Source of the DNA: Desulfobacteraceae bacterium
Lineage (GTDB): Bacteria; Desulfobacterota; Desulfobacteria; Desulfobacterales; SG8-13
NCBI GenBank assembly: GCA_029287875.1
Contig: JARFQH010000031.1
Coordinates: 1 to 9,939, forward strand
DNA: 9,939 bases
Reading direction: 5' to 3'
Positions 1-5,264 of this stretch are shown piece by piece. The translations under genes were made by a program, and so were the position numbers. The notes beneath the pieces were generated by a model. That model was given only the letters and a program-made list of their open reading frames with translations. It was not told the origin of the DNA and made no database searches. Every line of letters begins with the position of its first letter. Within the stretch, counting starts at the first letter, position 1.

Positions 1-1216
1 GCGCACAGGGGGACAGCCGTAAGAGCTCCGGGACTTCTGGACCGTCGGAGGGCACCTTCGGATTGGGGATGGTCGCGTTTTTTTCAGGCTTCAGGTAGCC
101 TTCCAAGAGCTGTTCGATGTCGAGGCGATTGAGACCGACGATCTCCTCGGCAAATTTGCTCTGCTGCTCCGCTTCAGCGCCGTGGTACTGGACTCGCAAG
201 GCTGCGACGCGCTCCTGGAGGGCAGATAAAATGTACTGATGAAGGAATTTAGACAAGTGCAGTTTCGATTTCTGACCGAGGGCCGTGAATTTTAGAAATG
301 CGGTCTCATCGATCGGCGGCAGATCGATTTTATAGTCAGCGGCGATCTCCTGCCGGTGCGAGCAATTGAACTCCCGTAAAAGCGCCATGACATAGGTCTG
401 CTGATAAGTCGACACCTCGCGTCCGGCCTCCATCAATTGCATGACGTCATTTTCGGTCAGAAAACACAAAAAGGCTTGCGAGTCGGGAAATCCGCGCGGT
501 ACCCAGATGACCTGTACGTATTTGCCACGGAAGCGGGCTGAAAACTCGATACCGATGCGCACATCAATCCCCATTATGGCAGCTGCCTCCAGCAGTTCGG
601 CGGCGAAGCGCGGCTGGATAAAATTGTAGTGAATGACGCGCAGGCGCCGGATGCCTTTGATCCAGGCGTCCATGATCAAATGCGTGGATGATTTGCGCCC
701 CTTGGTGTTCACATCGTGGACGTGATCGTCGAAGGCAATCTGGTTCCATTCCTCCGGCATCTCGAGCAAATGGTAGCGACGCAGCTGCCGACGCACGAAC
801 CGCGGCTTGCCCGCAGCCGTTATCCGGAAGTCATGGGCCAGCTCCAGCTGCCGGCGATAGTCGCCATGGGCCCTGACCAGCTCTTTCATGATCTCCAGTA
901 ACACCCGGGCCGTGTTCTTGGGCATACTGCCGCCGGCGGTGCCTACAATCTCGTCATGTAGCGAGCGCAGGGCGCTGAGCCGATCGTCCACTCCGCCGAT
1001 TTCGAGCGAACTGAGGAGGTGGACCACGGCATAGGCGATCCGTAGACCCTTCGACTCGACCATTTCCTTTATGCCACTGGGATGGAAGAAGGGGTAATAT
1101 GTTTTACGGGTATACTCGAGGGTCCTGTCCCGGTTCAGAACATCGGTGACGATGCTCAGCAGCTCATGATCGCGCTTGTCAAACAGGATCTTGGAAACCC
1201 GTTCATTGGTTTTCAT
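1..1216 (-). CDS. Hypothetical protein with a PHP-like segment (5' part only, runs off the left edge)
   Basis: I do not recognise this family by name. The frame stays open for 405 codons from ATG (1216-1214, MKTNERVSKI) to the window edge, so the C-terminus is missing. Residues 1-155 are a mostly helical, charged region. Residues 160-240 recall a PHP (polymerase and histidinol phosphatase) domain: a DDHVHD motif (H165, H167) stands where PHP has its HxH metal ligands, a strand ending VIHYN (H196) where TDH is expected, and RIGIEFS (E224) where the conserved glutamate lies. The later metal-binding histidine is not evident (VQVIWVP), so the site may be altered or inactive. After that come charged helices and a proline-rich stretch near residue 385. 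There is no signal peptide or membrane segment. The Shine-Dalgarno site is weak (GGAA about 10 nt from ATG). It is divergent from the metallophosphoesterase gene. The existence of the gene is well supported; the PHP relation is inference. Confidence 0.8.
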   Translation of the reverse strand, partial: MKTNERVSKILFDKRDHELLSIVTDVLNRDRTLEYTRKTYYPFFHPSGIKEMVESKGLRIAYAVVHLLSSLEIGGVDDRLSALRSLHDEIVGTAGGSMPKNTARVLLEIMKELVRAHGDYRRQLELAHDFRITAAGKPRFVRRQLRRYHLLEMPEEWNQIAFDDHVHDVNTKGRKSSTHLIMDAWIKGIRRLRVIHYNFIQPRFAAELLEAAAIMGIDVRIGIEFSARFRGKYVQVIWVPRGFPDSQAFLCFLTENDVMQLMEAGREVSTYQQTYVMALLREFNCSHRQEIAADYKIDLPPIDETAFLKFTALGQKSKLHLSKFLHQYILSALQERVAALRVQYHGAEAEQQSKFAEEIVGLNRLDIEQLLEGYLKPEKNATIPNPKVPSDGPEVPELLRLSPCA

Positions 1217-1261
1217 CCGAATCAATTTCCGTTGAATACCCTTCCATTTCGTTGGTTTTGA

Positions 1262-1290
1262 ATCATAACAGTATGAAATCAAAATGAAAA
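1262..1290 (-). promoter_or_regulatory. Candidate sigma70-type promoter for the left-edge gene
   Basis: On the minus strand, TTTTCA (1290-1285) and TATGAT (1267-1262) are separated by 17 nt. The -10 element matches five of six consensus bases and the -35 only four. Transcription would begin near 1255, giving a leader of about 40 nt before the ATG at 1216. AT-rich sequence makes chance matches likely. Confidence 0.35.
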
Positions 1291-1381
1291 AGTAAAGAAA
1301 AATGAATTTCCCCGACCCACCTCGTAAAAAACTATTCTTTTTGTTTTTCTCCTGTTTTTTGGTGAGTAAAAAGTCAAGTGT

Positions 1382-1410
1382 TTGTGTTTTTTGCACGCTT
1401 TGTTTATATT
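1382..1410 (+). promoter_or_regulatory. Candidate sigma70-type promoter for the metallophosphoesterase gene
   Basis: TTGTGT (1382-1387) and TATATT (1405-1410) lie 17 nt apart inside a T-rich stretch. Transcription would start near 1417, leaving a leader of about 70 nt before the ATG at 1487. The surrounding divergent region 1217-1486 is much richer in A/T than the flanking genes. I see no RNA gene or terminator in it. Confidence 0.4.
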
Positions 1411-1460
1411 ACCTGACATTTTGTACCTTTGACGCTCCACCATCCGGCGGCTCGTCCGCG

Positions 1461-1490
1461 ATGAACCCATTCTCGCGTGTTGACACATGA
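1461..1490 (+). other. Possible 9-codon upstream reading frame coupled to the phosphoesterase start
   Basis: An ATG at 1461 opens a nine-codon frame (MNPFSRVDT) whose TGA at 1488-1490 overlaps the ATG of the metallophosphoesterase gene as ATGA. That gene has no visible Shine-Dalgarno site, so translation ending here could help ribosomes restart. The small frame has no good Shine-Dalgarno site either, so this may be coincidence. Confidence 0.22.
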
Positions 1491-2635
1491 AAGCAGTCAA
1501 CATTTTTTTTATCGTTTTTTTCGGTCTTTACGGACTCCTGCACCTTTACGGTTTTACCAGACTGAAGCGGGCCCTCGAACCGGGCCCCTGGCCCCTTGCC
1601 GGTTTGACGCTTTTCATGATGACGATGGTGCTGGCCCCGCTCCTTGTCCGACTCCTGGAAAGAAACGCCTGGCCGACACCCGCCCGACTTCTGGCACACA
1701 TCGGCTATGTCTGGATGGGCCTGCTGTTTCTCTTCGTGTCCTGCGCTTTGGTGCTGGACTTTTACCGTGTCCTCATGCTGCTCCTCCAGGGCGTTGTCCG
1801 GGTAGACCTGTCACGCTTCATGCCCTCGCCGCGCCTGAGTTTTTTTGCACCGCTGATCCTGGCCCTAACGGTTGCGATATTCGGGTTTTTCCAGGCCTTG
1901 AATATCCGCACCGAACGGATCGCAATTCACACGGCCAAGATACCGCGCGACATCGGCCGGGTGAGAATCGTCCAGATTTCGGATGTCCACCTCGGTTTGA
2001 TCGTCAGGCAGGGCCGGTTGGCAAAAATTTTGGAACGCGTCACTGCCGCCCATCCGGATCTGCTGGTGTCGACCGGTGACCTGGTGGACGGTCAGTTGAA
2101 CGAACTGGCTGGCCTGGCCGAGCAAATCCGACAGGTTAAAACGCCCCTGGGCAAATATGCCGTCACAGGCAACCACGAGTTTTACGCCGGGATCGGTACC
2201 GCTTTGAAATTCACCCAAGATGCCGGATTCACGGTTTTGCGCGGAAGAGGACTGACGGTACCGGGAGTGCTGAACCTCGCCGGAGTAGACGACCCGGCCG
2301 GCAACCGTTTCGGCACCGGGCACATGATCTCTGAAAAGGCCCTCTTGACCGATCTCCCCCGGTCCATCTTCACCGTCCTGCTGAAGCACCGCCCCCTGCC
2401 CGAAGAAGAGTCTATCGGCCTTTTCGATCTTCAACTGTCGGGACATACCCATAAAGGCCAGATCTTTCCTTTCACCGTCTTGATTGACCTGATGTACCCC
2501 AAGTCTGCCGGTTTGATGAAACTCGGTGCCGGGACGCGACTCTATGTAAGTCGGGGATCTGGCACGTGGGGCCCGCCGATCCGTTTTCTCTCGGCACCCG
2601 AGGTGACGGTAATCGATCTGATCAGCGCAGAGTAA
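1487..2635 (+). CDS. Membrane-anchored metallophosphoesterase (YaeI/YkuE-like)
   Basis: A calcineurin-type, two-metal phosphoesterase on an N-terminal membrane domain. Hydrophobic segments lie near residues 4-24, 37-57, 72-92 and 118-138. The catalytic domain (about 158-382) has the family motifs in order: SDVHLG (D166, H168), GDLVDG (D198), GNHE (N229, H230), KHRP (H301) and GHTHKGQ (H320, H322), so all metal ligands appear intact. Relatives of this type hydrolyse phosphodiester or lipid-linked substrates at the membrane; the substrate here cannot be read from sequence. The start is fixed: an in-frame TGA lies at 1481-1483, and the next in-frame ATG (residue 44) would remove the first membrane segment. 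No Shine-Dalgarno site is visible. The dehydrogenase gene follows after 78 nt with no clear terminator between, so cotranscription is possible. The family call is firm; the exact role is open. Confidence 0.92.
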   Translation: MKAVNIFFIVFFGLYGLLHLYGFTRLKRALEPGPWPLAGLTLFMMTMVLAPLLVRLLERNAWPTPARLLAHIGYVWMGLLFLFVSCALVLDFYRVLMLLLQGVVRVDLSRFMPSPRLSFFAPLILALTVAIFGFFQALNIRTERIAIHTAKIPRDIGRVRIVQISDVHLGLIVRQGRLAKILERVTAAHPDLLVSTGDLVDGQLNELAGLAEQIRQVKTPLGKYAVTGNHEFYAGIGTALKFTQDAGFTVLRGRGLTVPGVLNLAGVDDPAGNRFGTGHMISEKALLTDLPRSIFTVLLKHRPLPEEESIGLFDLQLSGHTHKGQIFPFTVLIDLMYPKSAGLMKLGAGTRLYVSRGSGTWGPPIRFLSAPEVTVIDLISAE

Positions 2636-2699
2636 CGAATGGCGATCTCGGCATCAAATGAATAAATGCGTCATCCGGAATGTTTTAGCGTGTCTCCTC

Positions 2700-2707
2700 A
2701 GGAGGTG
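2700..2707 (+). promoter_or_regulatory. Strong ribosome binding site deciding the dehydrogenase start
   Basis: AGGAGGTG sits 6 nt before the ATG at 2714. This favours that start over the in-frame ATG at 2666, which would add 16 residues unlike the family and has no comparable site. Confidence 0.85.
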
Positions 2708-2713
2708 TTGACC

Positions 2714-3787
2714 ATGGAATACAGAATCGCCCTCATACCGGGCGACGGTATCGGCAGAGAAGTAATCCCCGAAGGCGTTCGGGTGCTCGAGAGGCTGGCC
2801 GCCGCATACGGTTTCACCACGAAGTTCACCGCCTTTCCCTATTCTTGCGGCTACTACCTACAGCACGGTGAAATGATGCCTGCCGACGGTCTGGAGCGGC
2901 TGAAAGTCTTCGATGCTATTTTGTTGGGTGCAGTGGGCGATCCGATGGTGCCGGACCACGTTTCTCTTTGGGGTTTGCTACTGCCCATTCGAAGAGGTTT
3001 CGACCAGTATGTCAACCTCCGGCCGGTCCGTCTGCTGCCGGGCATCGAGAGCCCGCTGGCCGGCCGCCGCCCGGATGAAATTGACTTTGTTGTTGTGCGC
3101 GAAAACACCGAGGGCGAGTATTCGGAAATCGGTGGGCGGCTTTTTGCCGGAACCGATCTCGAGGTCGTGGTGCAGGAGAGTGTGTTTACCAGGCGCGGTG
3201 TGGACCGCGTCATCGATTTTGCCTTCCAACTGGCCCAGAGCAGACCGGACCAACATCTGACATCGGCCACCAAGTCGAACGGCATCATGCACACCATGCC
3301 GTTTTGGGATGAACGCTTCGAGATTATCGGCCGAACGTATCCGGACATCCGGCAGGACAAGTTCCACATCGACATCCTCACCGCCCATTTCGTCCTGCAC
3401 CCGGACTGGTTCGACGTGGTGGTCGGCAGCAACCTCTTCGGCGATATTCTATCTGACCTGGGGCCGGCAGTGGCCGGCGGCGTTGGCATCGCCCCTTCAG
3501 CCAATCTCAATATCGACCGAAAATACCCCTCCATGTTCGAGCCGGTTCACGGTTCGGCTCCCGACATCGCCGGCAAAGGAATTGCAAATCCCATCGCAAC
3601 GCTCTGGTCGGTGCAGATGATGCTCGACTTTCTGGGCCAGGAACAGGCGGCCGCGGCCCTGATGCAGGCCATCGAATCCGTGACGGCCGGGCGTTTCTTC
3701 ACCCGCGATTTGGGTGGCACGGCCAAAACGGTCGAGGTCACCGATCGGGTGCTGGAAGAAATAAGCAAAGAGTCCGGGCGCAAATGA
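2714..3787 (+). CDS. dmlA: D-malate/tartrate dehydrogenase (DmlA/TtuC family)
   Basis: An NAD-dependent beta-hydroxyacid oxidative decarboxylase of the isocitrate/isopropylmalate dehydrogenase superfamily. Characterised relatives turn D-malate into pyruvate and CO2, and several also oxidise tartrate. The 357-residue protein closely follows E. coli DmlA (YeaU) as I recall it: IPGDGIG at 8-14, DHVSLWG at 81-87, FDQYVNLRPVRL at 96-107, VRENTEGEY at 128-136 (R129, Y136), ATKSNG at 185-190 (K187), GDILSDLGP at 243-251 (D244, D248), and the NAD-binding loop HGSAPDIAGK at 279-288. The DHVSLWG and FDQYVNLRPVR stretches separate it from ordinary LeuB, and there are no leuC or leuD neighbours. Start chosen by the AGGAGGTG site and by homology. 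It is probably cytoplasmic and may share a transcript with the upstream phosphoesterase. Substrate preference among D-malate, tartrate and isopropylmalate cannot be settled from sequence. Confidence 0.92.
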   Translation: MEYRIALIPGDGIGREVIPEGVRVLERLAAAYGFTTKFTAFPYSCGYYLQHGEMMPADGLERLKVFDAILLGAVGDPMVPDHVSLWGLLLPIRRGFDQYVNLRPVRLLPGIESPLAGRRPDEIDFVVVRENTEGEYSEIGGRLFAGTDLEVVVQESVFTRRGVDRVIDFAFQLAQSRPDQHLTSATKSNGIMHTMPFWDERFEIIGRTYPDIRQDKFHIDILTAHFVLHPDWFDVVVGSNLFGDILSDLGPAVAGGVGIAPSANLNIDRKYPSMFEPVHGSAPDIAGKGIANPIATLWSVQMMLDFLGQEQAAAALMQAIESVTAGRFFTRDLGGTAKTVEVTDRVLEEISKESGRK

Positions 3788-3904
3788 ACCATCCGTGGTC
3801 TCATCCCGGAAGAGTGGGCTTGAATCCCAATAAAATCCGGTTACCCGGCGCAATCTATAGGATTCTTATTTTCACCGAGAATTTCTGTGCCTCCGGACCG
3901 GTTA

Positions 3905-3934
3905 TTGACAGCAGACCCATTTATGGACCATTAT
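3905..3934 (+). promoter_or_regulatory. Candidate promoter of the pqi operon
   Basis: A perfect -35 hexamer TTGACA (3905-3910) is followed after 18 nt by CATTAT (3929-3934), four of six bases of the -10 consensus. It lies about 60 nt before the start of the first pqiA gene. The -10 falls within CCAT/ATGG repeats (3917-3940), which could serve as an operator. Confidence 0.45.
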
Positions 3935-3935
3935 G

Positions 3936-3977
3936 GATGGTCACGGAAACAGGGTATCCGACCGCACGGTGACCATC
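3936..3977 (+). repeat. 9-bp perfect inverted repeat in the pqi leader
   Basis: GATGGTCAC (3936-3944) and GTGACCATC (3969-3977) are exact reverse complements separated by 24 nt. The right arm ends 4 nt before the AAGGA Shine-Dalgarno site of the first pqiA gene. It could act as an mRNA hairpin or as two protein-binding half-sites whose centres are 33 bp apart, about three helical turns. The repeat is directly seen; the function is inference. Confidence 0.5.
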
Positions 3978-3981
3978 GAAA

Positions 3982-3986
3982 AAGGA
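3982..3986 (+). promoter_or_regulatory. Ribosome binding site supporting a TTG start
   Basis: AAGGA lies 7 nt before TTG at 3994. The first in-frame ATG, at 4009, has no comparable site, so TTG is the preferred start; the choice changes the N-terminus by five residues. Confidence 0.6.
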
Positions 3987-3993
3987 TTCGTAT

Positions 3994-4602
3994 TTGTCAG
4001 CGCCAAGAATGATCGCGTGTCATGAATGTGACCTGCTGCACCACGTCCGGCCGCTCCCGGTCGGCACGCAGGCCCGATGCACCCGCTGCGGAGCGGTTCT
4101 CTACCGCCGCCGGCGCAACAGTCTGGACCGCACGCTGGCACTGAACGTTGCCGGGTTGATCCTTTTCGCCCTGGCCAATTCATTTCCGTTTCTGGCGATG
4201 AAATTCGAAGGGCAGTACCAGCAGATCGTCCTGCTGACCGGCATCAGAGAACTTTACCGTCAAGGCCTGCCGGAAATAGCCGTTCTGGTTCTGCTAACGA
4301 CGATCATCTCGCCCCTGGTGCAGTTGACCGGCCTGTTCTACGTGCTGCTGCCGCTGAAGCTCGACCGTCTGCCTCCGGCCGTCTGGCGGGTCTTCCGGTG
4401 GGTGCGGAGTCTGCAACCCTGGAGCATGCTGGAAGTTTTCATGCTCGGAATTCTGGTGGCCCTGGTCAAGCTCGCCAAGATGGCGGATATTATTCCCGGA
4501 ATTTCGCTCTTCTGCTTCCTCGGTCTCATTTATGTCCTGGCAGCCATCTCGGCTTCGCTGGATCCGCACAGCGTGTGGGAAAAATGGTGGGACCGCCGAT
4601 GA
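3994..4602 (+). CDS. pqiA: PqiA-like membrane protein, first half
   Basis: An inner-membrane component of the Pqi-type MCE lipid-transport system. This 202-residue protein matches one half of E. coli PqiA. It opens with a four-cysteine zinc-ribbon-like module (CHEC, C9 and C12; CTRCG, C29 and C32), followed by a single PqiA membrane domain with hydrophobic segments near 46-66, 94-120, 145-162 and 168-188. The motif LQPWSMLEVFMLGILVALVK (140-159) corresponds to the W-S-M-hydrophobic-D/E-V signature of the family, and the protein closes with LDPHSVWEKW. In E. coli both halves form one protein of about 417 residues; here they are separate genes. The start is TTG at 3994, chosen from the upstream AAGGA. 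Its stop overlaps the next gene as ATGA, implying translational coupling. PqiA proteins are thought to deliver lipids to or take them from the PqiB tunnel. Family call is strong. Confidence 0.88.
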   Translation: MSAPRMIACHECDLLHHVRPLPVGTQARCTRCGAVLYRRRRNSLDRTLALNVAGLILFALANSFPFLAMKFEGQYQQIVLLTGIRELYRQGLPEIAVLVLLTTIISPLVQLTGLFYVLLPLKLDRLPPAVWRVFRWVRSLQPWSMLEVFMLGILVALVKLAKMADIIPGISLFCFLGLIYVLAAISASLDPHSVWEKWWDRR

Positions 4603-5264
4603 CGCTGTCAACGATTACCGCCAAGAGCACCGCCCTGATCAGCTGCCACAGCTGCCACCTCCTCTGCCGACCCCGCAGCCTGAGCGGCAACCGGCGCATG
4701 CAATGCCCGCGTTGCGGCGCAAGTCTGCACCAGCGCATACCCCAAAGCCTCACCCGCACCTGGGCGCTGCTGCTGGCGGCCGCAATCTGCTATGTTCCGG
4801 CCAACCTGCTGCCGGCCACACGGGCGGTTTCATTCGGCAAGGTGCAGACTGACACCATCATGAGCGGCGTGATTTACTTCATCGATACCGGCATGTGGCC
4901 GATCGCGCTGGTGATTTTCGTTGCCAGCATATGCGTGCCGCTGGTGAAGCTGGTCATCCTCTCCTTTCTGTTGATTTCGGTGCACCGCCGCTCGACCTGG
5001 CGTCCCAAGGAGCGTGCCCGTTTTTACCGACTCACCGAGGCGGTCGGACGCTGGTCGATGGTCGATATCTACGTCATCACGATCTCGGTCGCCCTGGTCA
5101 GGCTCGGCGCAGTGGCCAGATTTGAAGCTGGTCCGGGGATCGTGTTCTTCGCTGCGGTGGTGGTGCTCACCATGCTGGCTGCCATGAGTTTCGACCCCCG
5201 ATTGATATGGGATAACAAGGAGTCTCGCAATGACCGAACAGAAAACAGAACCGCCCCCGACTGA
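4599..5264 (+). CDS. pqiA: PqiA-like membrane protein, second half
   Basis: A second PqiA-domain protein of 221 residues, homologous to the preceding one. It has its own four-cysteine ribbon (CHSCH, C16 and C19; CPRCG, C36 and C39) and hydrophobic segments near 54-72, 100-128, 154-170 and 178-196. The signature GRWSMVDIYVI (150-160) and the closing SFDPRLIWD (197-205) are typical of the C-terminal half of PqiA. The ATG at 4599 overlaps the TGA of the first half as ATGA, and the two lengths sum to 423 residues, close to fused PqiA. The same reading frame is open upstream to 4077, but that stretch only shadows the first half. The last 35 nt overlap pqiB, encoding a hydrophilic tail (residues 206-221) beyond the usual domain end. 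It probably pairs with the first half to form one functional PqiA. Confidence 0.88.
   Translation: MTLSTITAKSTALISCHSCHLLCRPRSLSGNRRMQCPRCGASLHQRIPQSLTRTWALLLAAAICYVPANLLPATRAVSFGKVQTDTIMSGVIYFIDTGMWPIALVIFVASICVPLVKLVILSFLLISVHRRSTWRPKERARFYRLTEAVGRWSMVDIYVITISVALVRLGAVARFEAGPGIVFFAAVVVLTMLAAMSFDPRLIWDNKESRNDRTENRTAPD
5217..5222 (+). promoter_or_regulatory. Ribosome binding site of pqiB
   Basis: AAGGAG lies 7 nt before the ATG at 5230, inside the coding sequence of the second pqiA gene. It supports this start and the 35-nt overlap. Confidence 0.75.

Noticed and set aside
1480..1485. A perfect TTGACA hexamer just before the phosphoesterase ATG
   Set aside because: A promoter here would start transcription inside the gene, and the next in-frame ATG would delete the first membrane segment.
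1302..1490. A 62-codon plus-strand frame with a hydrophobic stretch ending in ATGA at the phosphoesterase start
   Set aside because: The hydrophobic residues come from T-rich intergenic DNA, there is no good Shine-Dalgarno site, and the best promoter candidate (1382-1410) lies inside it. Only its last nine codons are kept as a possible leader frame.
2666..2713. A longer N-terminus for the D-malate/tartrate dehydrogenase from the ATG at 2666
   Set aside because: The added 16 residues do not resemble the family, and the strong AGGAGGTG site serves the ATG at 2714.
3808..3860. Short GC-rich inverted segments (TGGG/CCCA and CCGG/CCGG) after the dehydrogenase as a terminator
   Set aside because: The stems are only about 4 bp and no T-run follows either, so an intrinsic terminator is not supported.
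3784..3972. A 62-codon plus-strand frame overlapping the dehydrogenase stop as ATGA
   Set aside because: It has no Shine-Dalgarno site and no recognisable domain, and it runs through the proposed pqi promoter and inverted repeat. The ATGA overlap is probably chance.
4077..4598. An upstream extension of the second pqiA gene to the ATG at 4077
   Set aside because: The translated extension lacks PqiA features and simply shadows the first pqiA gene; the zinc ribbon begins just after the ATG at 4599.
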